DNA of 49,440 nucleotides from a virus. The notes under the pieces are model-generated. The model was not told the origin of the DNA. It searched no databases and saw nothing but the letters and a program-made list of their open reading frames with translations. The position numbers were made by a program, and so were the translations under genes. This document shows, in pieces, positions 30,448-39,390 of the stretch; position 1 is the stretch's first letter, and each line of letters opens with the position of its first letter. The stretch is taken from IMG/VR virus record IMGVR_UViG_3300024308_000035, positions 1 to 49,440 of that record. One strand, written 5' to 3'.

Positions 30448-32172
30448 ATGGCAGATTTGCCGACAAAGAAAATCTCAGAGCTGCCCATTGCGGACCCCCT
30501 TAGCGACAATGACGTTGTTTTGGGCGTTCAGGACGGCGTAACAAAGCAGTTTCCGAGAAACCTTTTAGCCTCGAAGCAAAAGACCCTCGCAAGCTACGCG
30601 GCTTTCGACGCCTACACCGGGGACGCTACCGCGGTTCTCATCACCAACACTCCCATTGCTGGCACTTTTGCGATGCTGGCAGAAGACACCGAAAAAACGC
30701 CAAACGGCGGGACCATCCGGATGGCTGGCAACGGCCGATTGTATGAGCGACTTTTCGTTGGCCCGGTTTACGCAGTTTGGTTTGGCGTAAAAGGCGACTT
30801 GGTCAACGATGACGCTCCGGCAATCAATGCGGCCATTGACTCTATTGCTGCTAAATCACCATCAGAACTTTATGGCTCTGGCGGCACCGTGGTTCTGCCT
30901 AGCTTGAAGAAGTACCGGATGCTGATCAAGTCCCCCATAAACGTAAAATTTGGCGTCACACTTATTGGTGGCGGGTCCGACATTTACTCATCAAACATCT
31001 ATGTTGCTTCTGATTTCGTGGGAGAAGCTGCTGTAATTGCCAGGGGGGACGCCGGCGTCTCCTACACCAATGCGCACATAAAGAGCGTCGGGATTTCCTG
31101 CAATAACGTGCCTGGGGCGGGCGGCATTTTGTTCGCGGGAGCATATAACAACGCATCAATCGAAGATTGCTTTGTTCTTGGCGTGCACGGAGATTCTATC
31201 GGTCTTGAAGTGCGCCCCATGAATAGTGCTGAGGCACCGACTCCTGGGACTGTATGTGAAAGCCTGCTCATGAAGGATTTGTACATCCTTCACCATGAAG
31301 ATCAGGCAAATCCTGGCGCAGTCACAAAGCCCACTATAAAGCTATCCAAATGCCAAGAGTCCACCCTGATAAACGTAAAAGCTTTCAGCAGCAGAAACAA
31401 TTCAGGGTCGTCAGCTAGCACTCAGTCAGCGATTGTCCTGGATGATTGTCGTGGTGTGACTATTATTGGTGGAGCTTCGGTCGGATCGAAGTACGGCATT
31501 ACCATTTCTGCTACTACAAGATTTGCTACCGGATTCAAGATTTCCGGTTTCACCTATGAACTTGTGTCCGACTATGGGCTGCGCGTTATTGGCACGGCTG
31601 ATTACACGGTTACTGGCGTCGAGCATGACGTGCCAAGGTACGAAGCACCGCAGCCGACAAATGGACTTTACGCGGAATACATGCAGAATTCAAAAGTCCA
31701 TCTAGGGGTTAAAGGCGCCCTTCTCGGGCCTGGCGTGAGGGGCATAGATCTGCACGACTTCGGTTCTGGAACCGTCGCAACCACAGACGGCACGGCACGT
31801 TACGTCCGCCATGTCGCGCCTAATGCCGTAAACAACAGGTACGTCATCGAGGCTTCAGCCAGCGTTGAAATTAAGGCCCTGACCACTCCTGGTTTCAGGT
31901 TCTCGGCCGGATCGCGAGCGGACTACTGGACGCTAAACTGGTCTGCCTCGGACGCCGTGAATAACGGATTCAGACTGGCACATTCGAGCGGCAGAAGTCC
32001 TATTACCGCAAACGACAACGGTTCTGCATCAACCCTCGGGTTCTTTGGCGTAATCCCCGTTACCCAGCGGGCAGCTAAAGCAAACACGTCAGGGGCAACT
32101 TTGGCGACCCTTGAAACTGAACTGAACGCAATCAAGCAGTATCTGCGCGACCTTGGGCTTATGGCTTCTTAG
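30448..32172 (+). CDS. Tailspike 1, beta-helix (pectate-lyase-like)
   Basis: A 574-aa protein. N-terminal anchor with KKISELPIADPLSDNDVVLGVQDG, then the tailspike linker (VWFGVKGDLVNDDAPAINAAIDSI). A long right-handed beta-helix runs from about 150 to 400, and a C-terminal domain ends in a coiled-coil-like AKANTSGATLATLETELNAIKQYLRDL. Likely binds or cuts a surface polysaccharide. Base composition is more AT-rich and codon use less biased than in the gene before it, suggesting exchange of the receptor-binding gene. Confidence 0.8.
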   Translation: MADLPTKKISELPIADPLSDNDVVLGVQDGVTKQFPRNLLASKQKTLASYAAFDAYTGDATAVLITNTPIAGTFAMLAEDTEKTPNGGTIRMAGNGRLYERLFVGPVYAVWFGVKGDLVNDDAPAINAAIDSIAAKSPSELYGSGGTVVLPSLKKYRMLIKSPINVKFGVTLIGGGSDIYSSNIYVASDFVGEAAVIARGDAGVSYTNAHIKSVGISCNNVPGAGGILFAGAYNNASIEDCFVLGVHGDSIGLEVRPMNSAEAPTPGTVCESLLMKDLYILHHEDQANPGAVTKPTIKLSKCQESTLINVKAFSSRNNSGSSASTQSAIVLDDCRGVTIIGGASVGSKYGITISATTRFATGFKISGFTYELVSDYGLRVIGTADYTVTGVEHDVPRYEAPQPTNGLYAEYMQNSKVHLGVKGALLGPGVRGIDLHDFGSGTVATTDGTARYVRHVAPNAVNNRYVIEASASVEIKALTTPGFRFSAGSRADYWTLNWSASDAVNNGFRLAHSSGRSPITANDNGSASTLGFFGVIPVTQRAAKANTSGATLATLETELNAIKQYLRDLGLMAS

Positions 32173-32204
32173 TGCCAGATTGAATATTTAGGAGGCATCA
32201 CCTC

Positions 32205-32270
32205 ATGCACCGTATCAACACACCGTCAGCCACGGTTGACCGCAAGTTCACAGAGGGCAGCTCCGCATGA
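32205..32270 (+). pseudogene. Remnant of a tail-fibre N-terminus (21 codons)
   Basis: Encodes MHRINTPSATVDRKFTEGSSA then stop. It closely follows the opening of many siphophage tail-fibre proteins (M-x-R-I-x-T-P-x-A, then K-F-T-x-G), which normally continues with GNP..G.PAT. A very good AGGAGG site precedes the ATG, and the stop overlaps the next ATG. It is probably a stump left by tail-gene exchange, possibly kept as a translational coupler for tailspike 2. Confidence 0.55.
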
Positions 32271-34354
32271 CCACATTCGCAACCCGCAACCCGATCGGCT
32301 CGACTTCGCCGAAAGATCTTTACGACAACGCGGAGAACCTCGACTACCTAATGCTCGGGCCTGCCGAGTATTACCCCGACCGGCTAGGCGTTAACCGCCA
32401 GTCCTGGAAAGGGATCGAAAACGCTTTCGAGCTATTCCTTTCCAGTAGCGGTTTCGTGCTGCTGGGCGAGTACGTGGCGGGCCTGACCTTTACTAGCCGG
32501 TCTCAATATGTGATCCGTGACGGCGTAGCCTACCGCATAGCTGACGCGACAGCACTGCCGTACGCCCTCACTGGAACCTGGGCCACGGACCAGTCGAAGC
32601 TCGTCGCCTTCGATTCAGCGATTCCACTTTCTCAAGACCTCGCAAGCTCCGATCCGCTCAAAGGTGTAACCCTGGTCAACGGCGCCCCACGGGCCGTGGC
32701 GGACCTTACGGCGCTTCGAGCTTTGCCAAAAACCGGCACGCGCGTAGTGTTCGTCAAAGGCCTCGGCCGCTACGACCTGGACCCGGCGGACACCACCTCG
32801 GCAGACAACGGGGTTTCGGTGATCGTGGCCACTGACGGCGGTCGTTGGAAGCTCAGCTTGCTTTCCACGGTTGACGTTCGGCAGTTCGGGGCGGTGTGTA
32901 ACGGCGTGGTCGACGACACTGTCGCTGTACAAAACTGGCTGAACTTTCTGCAGTTGACCGGGCTGATCGGTGTCGGCGCAGGTGTTTGCAAGGTTTCATC
33001 CACCCTGGCAACGGTTTCCCCTTTCTCGATCAAAGGTTCTTTCGGGGGCTTTGCCCTTCGGGCCAGTTTCGCCAGCGGGGACATTTTGGCAATCGGCACT
33101 ATCCCCGGCGCGATCCAGGGTGGCGCGGATATCACAGGGCTCGAGGTCTCGAGTTCGGTCACACGTACGGCCGGTTACAACATCAATTTGATAGGTGCCT
33201 ACAACACGCGGCTTGATAAAATCCTGGTTCGGAACGGGTTTAACCATGTGGGCATCACCGGCGCGGCCTCCCAGTCCACGCACCTGAACAACTTCAGAAG
33301 CGAGAACGCCAAGAACTATCATTTCTCTATTTTAAACGTTTCGGCGGACGTTACCCTGGACAACTGGTACTGCAACGGTCAAGGGGCATCCAACCAGTCG
33401 GCTGCGGGTGCCTACATTCGTCAGGCTGGCGACATAACCTTGACCCGATTCAACACGGCGTACTGCGGCAACGACGTGATCGTTACGCCCGGGAACGGTG
33501 AGCGCGTGCAGGCGCTGCACATCAGCAATAGCTACCTGGACACCGCCAGCGGCTACGGGGTATACGTAGTGCCGGAGGGTACCGGGCGAGTCGATCTGTT
33601 GTCCTTGACCAATAACTGGGTTTGCACTCACAACCAAGGGGGTGTGCTGCTCGGTGGCGGCACAGGTGTTATTCGCCAAGCCGATCTGGTGAACAACGTC
33701 GTTTCGAATAACCTGTTGAACGGTATTTTCCTGAACGTCGGGGCCAATAACGTTTCGGTAATCGGCGGGTCGTGCTCGGCAAACGCCAGCAGCGGAATTG
33801 CTGTAGCTGGCGGTGTCAGCAAGTTCAAGATTCTGGGTGTAACCTCCGGCCCGTCTGGGGAATTCGGCGCGAATGGCCAGTGGGGCATCGTGGTTAACAA
33901 CGGGGCGGGTCAGGACTTCATCATCTCGTCGAACAACCTTGAGGGTAACCCACTGGGCGGTCTGTACGACGGGGCAACCGGCCCGTATCGCCAGACCGGC
34001 GGCAACATCCCTGACTCAGGGGCGGTCAAGTCTTATGCGAAACCGGCAACCGACTGGGATTTCGACGGCGCGTCTAAGGGTGCGACCCCGATCGTAGGCG
34101 GCGGCACTCTGATCCTGCCGAGTGGCGGCGGACTGGTCATGCTGGTAGACGACGCTGACGGGGCTTGCGGGCTGTACATGGTGAGTGGCGGCCTGGTGCG
34201 GAAAATCATCGGCGAGGCGAATTTTGTCTCAGGGCCGGCCGCGGCTAACCAGATCGGACTGAGTTACTCGGCGGGCAACTACCGTGTCGGCAACGGCTAT
34301 CCGGGGACCAAGAACATCTATATCACCAGCCTCAAGGGTAAAGTCTCCAGTTAA
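32267..34354 (+). CDS. Tailspike 2 / putative depolymerase
   Basis: A 695-aa protein. N-terminal anchor (RNPIGSTSPKDLYDNAENLDYLMLGP, DRLGVNRQSWKGIENAFELFL) is typical of phage tailspikes and fibres. A linker (VDVRQFGAVCNGVVDDTVAVQNWLNFL) leads into a pectate-lyase-type beta-helix at about 220-560. A C-terminal domain shows GGGTLILPSGGGLVMLVDDADG. Probably the second receptor-binding or polysaccharide-degrading spike. Translation is coupled to the 21-codon remnant upstream. Confidence 0.82.
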   Translation: MTTFATRNPIGSTSPKDLYDNAENLDYLMLGPAEYYPDRLGVNRQSWKGIENAFELFLSSSGFVLLGEYVAGLTFTSRSQYVIRDGVAYRIADATALPYALTGTWATDQSKLVAFDSAIPLSQDLASSDPLKGVTLVNGAPRAVADLTALRALPKTGTRVVFVKGLGRYDLDPADTTSADNGVSVIVATDGGRWKLSLLSTVDVRQFGAVCNGVVDDTVAVQNWLNFLQLTGLIGVGAGVCKVSSTLATVSPFSIKGSFGGFALRASFASGDILAIGTIPGAIQGGADITGLEVSSSVTRTAGYNINLIGAYNTRLDKILVRNGFNHVGITGAASQSTHLNNFRSENAKNYHFSILNVSADVTLDNWYCNGQGASNQSAAGAYIRQAGDITLTRFNTAYCGNDVIVTPGNGERVQALHISNSYLDTASGYGVYVVPEGTGRVDLLSLTNNWVCTHNQGGVLLGGGTGVIRQADLVNNVVSNNLLNGIFLNVGANNVSVIGGSCSANASSGIAVAGGVSKFKILGVTSGPSGEFGANGQWGIVVNNGAGQDFIISSNNLEGNPLGGLYDGATGPYRQTGGNIPDSGAVKSYAKPATDWDFDGASKGATPIVGGGTLILPSGGGLVMLVDDADGACGLYMVSGGLVRKIIGEANFVSGPAAANQIGLSYSAGNYRVGNGYPGTKNIYITSLKGKVSS

Positions 34355-34358
34355 CGCA

Positions 34359-34367
34359 TGCTACAAT
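34359..34367 (+). promoter_or_regulatory. Extended -10 promoter for the lysis cassette
   Basis: TGCTACAAT followed by CCTCG, just after the tailspike stop. Nearly identical to TGGTACAATCC at 20174. No clear -35. Confidence 0.5.
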
Positions 34368-34391
34368 CCTCGCCACCACCGAGGAGGGTGT

Positions 34392-34700
34392 ATGAATAGA
34401 GACGACTGGGGATTGATTGTCGCCGTAACGGTCGGCGCAATAGTAGGTGTATTTTTCCAGAAGGAAATCGTGACCTGGGGGCAACGAGTGGTTTTCGTTG
34501 TCACCGGGCTTGCGGTCGGCTGGTACACAACGCCGCTAGTCATGGAGTTCTACCCGATCAAACCGGAGCTTATCGGCGCGGTCGGGTTCCTCGTCGGCGC
34601 GTTCGGCGGCGGCATCATGTCTGCTATTTACAAGGCCATTGGGAACCTCGACCTGATCGGTCTACTCAAAGCCCGTATGGGTGGCGATGGAGGCCAATAA
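34392..34700 (+). CDS. Holin
   Basis: A 102-aa protein. Three hydrophobic helices at about 6-24, 30-50 and 60-78 (WGLIVAVTVGAIVGVFF, VVFVVTGLAVGWY, IGAVGFLVGAFGGGIMSAI) with a short charged C-terminus. Size and place before endolysin and spanins support a holin. GAGGAGGG lies 3-8 nt before the ATG. Overlaps the next gene by 1 nt. Confidence 0.75.
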   Translation: MNRDDWGLIVAVTVGAIVGVFFQKEIVTWGQRVVFVVTGLAVGWYTTPLVMEFYPIKPELIGAVGFLVGAFGGGIMSAIYKAIGNLDLIGLLKARMGGDGGQ

Positions 34701-34966
34701 TGCTCAGCTTGATTGCCGTTGGTGTGCTCGTCATACATGCCGTGTGGTGCCTGTTGTGCAAACGGGTCAGTGACGGCATAGTCGGCAAGCTGCTATACGG
34801 GCTGCTCTCCCTGGCGGCCCTGTCCTACGTCTCAGACCCCGGCCCCCACTCGCAGACCCTCCTGAACGTCTCGCTGGCCGCCGTGGCTATCCGCCACTGG
34901 TGGATGAAGACCTATTGGCAACGGATCAAGGCGCGTATACTGGCAGTTCATTTACTGCGAAAGTGA
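34700..34966 (+). CDS. Small membrane protein, second holin or antiholin
   Basis: An 88-aa protein. Hydrophobic helices at about 2-18 (LSLIAVGVLVIHAVWCLLC) and 28-42, and a weaker one near 55-63; basic C-terminus (QRIKARILAVHLLRK). Directly follows the holin, as holin partners often do. Function inferred from topology and place only. Confidence 0.55.
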   Translation: MLSLIAVGVLVIHAVWCLLCKRVSDGIVGKLLYGLLSLAALSYVSDPGPHSQTLLNVSLAAVAIRHWWMKTYWQRIKARILAVHLLRK

Positions 34967-34973
34967 GCCTGTC

Positions 34974-35480
34974 ATGCTGCTCGAAGATATCGACGCCGGC
35001 CTCGCACTGACCCCCACGAAAATGCGCAGCGCCGCAGCACGCGTTCTGCTCTACGCGACCAATCGCCAAGAGAACCCGAACCGCGCACCCCGCCAACTGG
35101 TGAAGGTCGACGGCAAGCTTCAGCCGGTCGGCCCGGCGGCGGGTGACTACCAGTTTGAGAAAGGTGGCGGCGTACGGGGTGTCCTTACCCACCGCGCTAG
35201 CTCTGCCCACGCCCGAGAGGTGTGCCGTCAACGAGGGGTGGTCCCGACTTCCGACGCAGTATTCACGGCTGTCCAGACGGACCCTGTACTCGCTGCGGCC
35301 CTTGCTCGGCTGCTGTACTACACAGATCCTAAGCCATTGCCGTCGGTAGGTGACGAACAGGGTGCCTGGGAACTGTATCTGCGAACCTGGCGGCCAGGCG
35401 CCTATGCCCGGCAGCCCGACGAACTGCGGGCCAAATGGTCCGAGTCCTACGCCGATGCGATGAAAGCTAATGGTTATTGA
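34974..35480 (+). CDS. Putative endolysin, lysozyme-like
   Basis: A 168-aa protein. RVLLYATNRQENPNRAPRQ (candidate catalytic E33) and GPAAGDYQFEKGGGVRGVLTH resemble a phage lysin family in which LQES...R is followed by GPARGFWQFExGGGV. No signal peptide, so it would rely on the holin. It lies between holin-type genes and spanins. The catalytic assignment is by pattern only. Confidence 0.6.
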   Translation: MLLEDIDAGLALTPTKMRSAAARVLLYATNRQENPNRAPRQLVKVDGKLQPVGPAAGDYQFEKGGGVRGVLTHRASSAHAREVCRQRGVVPTSDAVFTAVQTDPVLAAALARLLYYTDPKPLPSVGDEQGAWELYLRTWRPGAYARQPDELRAKWSESYADAMKANGY

Positions 35481-35937
35481 CCTGCTGCGCCGGTACTGGC
35501 CGCACCTGCTGGCCGCGGCGGTCATCGTGTTCACAGCGTTCTGGCTGTACGGCAAGGGCCTGCACAATGGCCGCGCCGAGGTCACTGCGAACTGGCAGCG
35601 CGCGCAACTGGCCTACGATCAGGCGGTGCGCCAGCGGGAAGACGACTACGCCGCCGCCCGGACCGCCGCAGCGGCCCAACGTGAAGAGGAACTGAAAGAT
35701 GCGAGCGTTACTATTGCTCGGGTGCATGCTGATCGTGAGCGGCTGCGCACAGCGCTGCGAGACGCCATCGGGCGACTCGATGCCAAGAACGGGGGAGCCG
35801 CCGGCGGGGCCGGAAGTACCGGCGCTGTGCTCGCCAACGTGTGCAGCTGGGCTGGAGAAGTTGCAGCAGAACTGGCTGCGTATGCTGACCGAGAACGAAT
35901 AGCGCGCCAGGAATGCCAGCGCGCCTGGCCTCGTTAG
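35470..35937 (+). CDS. Inner membrane spanin (Rz-like)
   Basis: A 155-aa protein. N-terminal transmembrane anchor at about 11-28 (HLLAAAVIVFTAFWLYG) and a long periplasmic coiled coil (AYDQAVRQREDDYAAARTAAAAQREEEL ... DRERLRTALRDAI in pieces). The Rz1-like outer membrane spanin is nested in another frame at 35699. The pair would fuse inner and outer membranes at the last step of lysis. The 3' end meets the DNA polymerase 3' end. Confidence 0.85.
   Translation: MVIDLLRRYWPHLLAAAVIVFTAFWLYGKGLHNGRAEVTANWQRAQLAYDQAVRQREDDYAAARTAAAAQREEELKDASVTIARVHADRERLRTALRDAIGRLDAKNGGAAGGAGSTGAVLANVCSWAGEVAAELAAYADRERIARQECQRAWPR
35699..35902 (+). CDS. Outer membrane spanin (Rz1-like lipoprotein)
   Basis: A 67-aa protein fully nested in the Rz-like gene in a different frame. 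Signal peptide with lipobox LIVSGC, lipidated at Cys16. The mature 52 residues are Pro-rich in the middle (TGEPPAGPEVPALC). This nested arrangement is classic for Rz/Rz1. Confidence 0.85.
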   Translation: MRALLLLGCMLIVSGCAQRCETPSGDSMPRTGEPPAGPEVPALCSPTCAAGLEKLQQNWLRMLTENE

Positions 35938-38201
35938 TCCTTGCGATACCTCTTGCCACGCCACCCGCCAGCCGCTCGGATGGGCCATCCCCTGGCCCAG
36001 GCGGGCAGGTCTTGCATGATCGCCTCAAACTCTTCGACTGAGCCGAAGTCCTTCCGCACCTCGCTTGCGATTTCGTCATGCACGCGCAGTACGACGGGGT
36101 ACCCCCGTTGCTCCAGGTTCACGACGGCGTTCGCCATAATGTCACGCGCGACCGCCTGAGTGGCGTTTTCGGCCAGCCGCCCGCCATAGGTTGGCATCCG
36201 TACCCAGCCCAGCGGGCCCATCTTCGGGTTGCTGTTATGGGTCATGAACGTCAGTTCGTAGACCGCAGCCCAGCCCTCGCGCTTCGAACCGTGCGTTAGG
36301 CGCGGCTCGCGGTACGAGATACGCCGACCGCTCGGCAGGATCATATACAGCACGTCGGCAACTGGGTCTACTTCAAACGAAATCAGCCGGTAGGTGAATC
36401 GCTGGCCCGGGTTTAACACCGCCTGTACGGCCATCCCCTCAAGTCCGTAGTACTCCGTCGAGGTAGGCGCCCAAGGCGTGCCCCGAAACTGGCCACCCCA
36501 AAGCTCGACGATCATCGGCGAGGCTGCGCGCCACTTCTGGACAATCTCCCGGGCCTCGTCCTCAGTTCCGTCAAAACCGAATGCGAATAGTGCGCCAATC
36601 CAGCCGCCGAAGCCCAGTCCCAGTTCGGCAGGCTTACCGATCTTCTGGCGGTCCGGGTGCTTGCGGCCGTGCTCTTTCGCCCATGCGATATAATGTTCGT
36701 AGGTTAAACCCGACACGCCCGCCGCGCCGTGCAGGTAGATATCCTCGCGCCGTGCGAACGCATCAATCCGCCACTGCTCGCCGGCAAGTTCGGCAATCAC
36801 GACCGCCTCAATGGACGAATAGTCCGAGCAAATCAAGTCGTGACCCGGTGCCGCAACGATCAGCGACCGCACGACCCCGGACACCGTGAGCAGGGCATCA
36901 CCAAAGACGTACTGCACGGCTGCAGCGCTGCGGGTGGCGATAGCGGCCAGGGCGTCAGCCACGGCCTCAAATTTCCAGTCCTCAAGCGCAGTTGAAAAAG
37001 CCGAAGACGCACCGCACCACGGGCAGTTGTCCCCGTGGCCGCCGTACCACCGCTGGCAGCCCATGTCGCCGCACTGGCGGACTTTCGGCCCGGCCTTGGG
37101 CAAGTTACCCGGCTGCACGTCAGCGTGCGTGTCGCGGCCCGTACGGGCACCGTGGTAGATGAAAAGGTCGTGCAGGCGGCCCGCGTCGGAGCAGAACGAG
37201 CGCATGGCGAAGACTTTCTTCACACTAGCCGACCCGGTGAGCTGGCGGATTTCCAGCACGCGCCGAACCACCGGCGGCAGGTCGGTACGCTTGAGCGCTG
37301 TTTCAAGCGATTCAGCGTCGAGCGATTCCATGCGTACGCCCATGGCGGTACACCAGCCAGCCAGGGCTTGCACCTTGCTCGGACCGATACCGCCGGTTAG
37401 CCGCTCACACTCGGCGCCGAACTGGGCTAGGGTCTGGTTCACAATCTCGCAGGCGGCTTCAACGTGCGGCAGGTCGACGCCGAGGCCGCGGAAGTTAACC
37501 GCCTGGTCGGCCTGCCAGTAGGCCAGTTCGGACGGAATCAGGTCCGGCAGCTTGCTCGACGCTTCGTGTTCCGTGTCGCGGTCGGTGTCGCAGTAGCTTT
37601 GCAGCCCTTCGAACGCCTCGGGGTCGTCACTCGGTAGGATGCGAAGACGCTGATCCGCTTTTGTCGGCTTGCGCGGCATGCAGAGTAGCTTGATCAGATC
37701 GGCGCCACGTTTGTCTTTCTGGATGTTCAGGCGCATTGCCGCGCCGAGTTGTGCCAGGGCGCCGGGGTACCCAGCGGCTCGGGCCTTCGACATGCTGCAG
37801 CGCCACTGGGCCGGGTTGATCGGCGGGAACCCGTGCTTCGGAACGAGGACGAAAGTCCACAAGTTCCGTTCGAACATGGCGTTGTGCGCTTCGATCAGAC
37901 CTGAGCGAGCGATGTGGGCGGCTAGGGCGGGCGGGCATGGTTGGCCCGGGACCCAGCGGCCTTTCAGCCCGTTCGGCAAGTTGTAGGAAAAGGTCAGCAC
38001 CTCGGCGGTCGGGTGCTCGGCGTATTTGCGTGAACCGACCGCGCCGAGGCCCTTGGCATTCGACCCTTCCGGACCGAGCCAGGCCCGTTTCTCTTCGTCC
38101 CAGCGGTAACCGGCCTCGCTGTAGGTTTCCATATCGAGGGTTGCGCACAGGGCGTGCTGGGGCAACGCCGGCACGCCAGTAGGCAGCGGTGGGATACTCA
38201 C
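35934..38201 (-). CDS. Family A DNA polymerase with 3'-5' exonuclease
   Basis: A 755-aa protein counted from GTG 38201. Exonuclease ExoI is D23-x-E25 (LDMETYSE). The polymerase has motif A at about 460-466 (DYSSIEA), motif B around K520 (QKIGKPAELGLGFGG) and motif C at about 707-710 (VHDE). A Cys4 insert (C377-x4-C-x10-C-x2-C396) sits between the thumb region and motif A. GTG 38201 overlaps the upstream stop (GTGA) and has AGGTGG before it; an ATG at 38225 without a site is the alternative. Main replicative polymerase, partner of the primase-helicase. Confidence 0.9.
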   Translation of the reverse strand: MSIPPLPTGVPALPQHALCATLDMETYSEAGYRWDEEKRAWLGPEGSNAKGLGAVGSRKYAEHPTAEVLTFSYNLPNGLKGRWVPGQPCPPALAAHIARSGLIEAHNAMFERNLWTFVLVPKHGFPPINPAQWRCSMSKARAAGYPGALAQLGAAMRLNIQKDKRGADLIKLLCMPRKPTKADQRLRILPSDDPEAFEGLQSYCDTDRDTEHEASSKLPDLIPSELAYWQADQAVNFRGLGVDLPHVEAACEIVNQTLAQFGAECERLTGGIGPSKVQALAGWCTAMGVRMESLDAESLETALKRTDLPPVVRRVLEIRQLTGSASVKKVFAMRSFCSDAGRLHDLFIYHGARTGRDTHADVQPGNLPKAGPKVRQCGDMGCQRWYGGHGDNCPWCGASSAFSTALEDWKFEAVADALAAIATRSAAAVQYVFGDALLTVSGVVRSLIVAAPGHDLICSDYSSIEAVVIAELAGEQWRIDAFARREDIYLHGAAGVSGLTYEHYIAWAKEHGRKHPDRQKIGKPAELGLGFGGWIGALFAFGFDGTEDEAREIVQKWRAASPMIVELWGGQFRGTPWAPTSTEYYGLEGMAVQAVLNPGQRFTYRLISFEVDPVADVLYMILPSGRRISYREPRLTHGSKREGWAAVYELTFMTHNSNPKMGPLGWVRMPTYGGRLAENATQAVARDIMANAVVNLEQRGYPVVLRVHDEIASEVRKDFGSVEEFEAIMQDLPAWARGWPIRAAGGWRGKRYRKD

Positions 38202-38350
38202 ATTGCCACCTGCTGCGCAAACCATGCGCGATTCTCGGCGCGGAACTGCTCGAATTGTTCGCGAGTTACCTCTTCAAAGCCCCGGATTTCCCGGTCGTAG
38301 GAAATGCGCGCCAGGCGGGACTCGCGGTTGATGAAATAACGTGGGCCCAT
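38198..38350 (-). CDS. Small hypothetical protein upstream of polymerase
   Basis: A 50-aa basic, helical protein (RYFINRESRLARISYDREIRGFEEVTREQFEQF in pieces). GGAGGG lies 7 nt before ATG 38350, and the stop overlaps the polymerase start. Likely a coupled small partner; no family recognised. Confidence 0.65.
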   Translation of the reverse strand: MGPRYFINRESRLARISYDREIRGFEEVTREQFEQFRAENRAWFAQQVAM

Positions 38351-38372
38351 TGTTTTACCCTCCCCGGATAGT

Positions 38373-38396
38373 AAAAGGGCCGCCCGAAGGCGACCC
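38373..38396 (-). terminator. Intrinsic terminator with UUCG loop
   Basis: On the minus strand, GGGTCGCC-TTCG-GGCGGCCC followed by TTTT, one G-U pair in the stem. It lies between the ssDNA-binding-like gene and the polymerase unit, so it should lower polymerase expression relative to the binding protein. Confidence 0.8.
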
Positions 38397-38403
38397 GTTG
38401 GAG

Positions 38404-39390
38404 TTACTGCTGACGGGCGCGCAGTTCCGCTTCGGTGATCACCTCATTGCCCATATACCAATACTGCGGGTTCTGAGGGTGCTGGGTCCAGCCGGCTGGC
38501 GGCCATGCCGGAGCAACTGGCGCGGCCGGTACTGCGGGTGCCTGCTCCGGCACCGGGATATACCCGCTGTACGGCTCGGGCTGATGGCCAGGTACTGCGG
38601 GGGCTTGCTGCTGAGGTGCGGGCGTAGCCGGTGGCGCGGAGAAAGCCGCAGCTGCGGGGGCTTGCCCGGTCGGCACCTGAACGGCACTCGCGCCCTGAGG
38701 GACGTAGGAAACCGCAGGGGCGGCGCCGAAACCGGCCGAAGCGTCGGGGCCGGCCACCGAGGCACTAACGATGGCATTGCCGATGTGGCACAACTCGACG
38801 CTGGACGCCCGCACGAATACGCCCGGGCTTTCAGTTGACTTGTTAGCTTCGGAGGTGAAGATCACGCGCACATAATCGCCGCGCTTGATAACGCCGGGTT
38901 CGGTGATCTGGTCCTGAGGTTGGTAGCGGCCCTGGTAAAAACGCTTAGCCAAAAACTGGCTGCTGAACTTCAAAACCCAGCAGCCGGCGAAACCTTCCTT
39001 GGTCGCGTTATGGATACCCTTGTTGTCGTAACCATCACCGTCGGTGATCTTGAAAGAGAAGTTCGGGTTCACGCAGGTCGGCGAGTTGTTCGGCCAGAAG
39101 GTCGGCCAGCCAGCCTTACCACATTTTTCCAGGTACGCCTTGCAGCGCGCGAAATCCGGGTTGGGGATCATCTGGCCGGCTTGGGGGTGACCTTGGGGGG
39201 CCTGCACCATCTTCGGGAACGCAACAGCAAAGAAGTTTTCCGGTGCGGCTTCCTGACCCTTGTTCGGGCCGGATTTGACTAGCTTCACGTTGCCTTGGGC
39301 GTCTTTGTTCGACAGGGTTTCCAGGTCACCCTGAACAATGCGCCCCAGGCCGGTAACTTCGTAGTCAACACCTTGTACTTGAGTGGTCAT
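38404..39390 (-). CDS. Single-stranded DNA-binding-like protein (DUF2815 type)
   Basis: A 328-aa protein. Residues 1-200 match the DUF2815 pattern: FFAVAFPKM, FSFKITDGDGYDNKG, GCWVLKFSSQF, GDYVRVIFTSEANKSTESPGVFV. The remaining 120 residues are a low-complexity Pro/Ala/Gln tail ending in an aromatic segment (GWTQHPQNPQYWYMGNEVI), like flexible SSB tails. It probably protects ssDNA during replication and recombination. ATGA overlap with the nuclease gene upstream. Confidence 0.72.
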   Translation of the reverse strand: MTTQVQGVDYEVTGLGRIVQGDLETLSNKDAQGNVKLVKSGPNKGQEAAPENFFAVAFPKMVQAPQGHPQAGQMIPNPDFARCKAYLEKCGKAGWPTFWPNNSPTCVNPNFSFKITDGDGYDNKGIHNATKEGFAGCWVLKFSSQFLAKRFYQGRYQPQDQITEPGVIKRGDYVRVIFTSEANKSTESPGVFVRASSVELCHIGNAIVSASVAGPDASAGFGAAPAVSYVPQGASAVQVPTGQAPAAAAFSAPPATPAPQQQAPAVPGHQPEPYSGYIPVPEQAPAVPAAPVAPAWPPAGWTQHPQNPQYWYMGNEVITEAELRARQQ

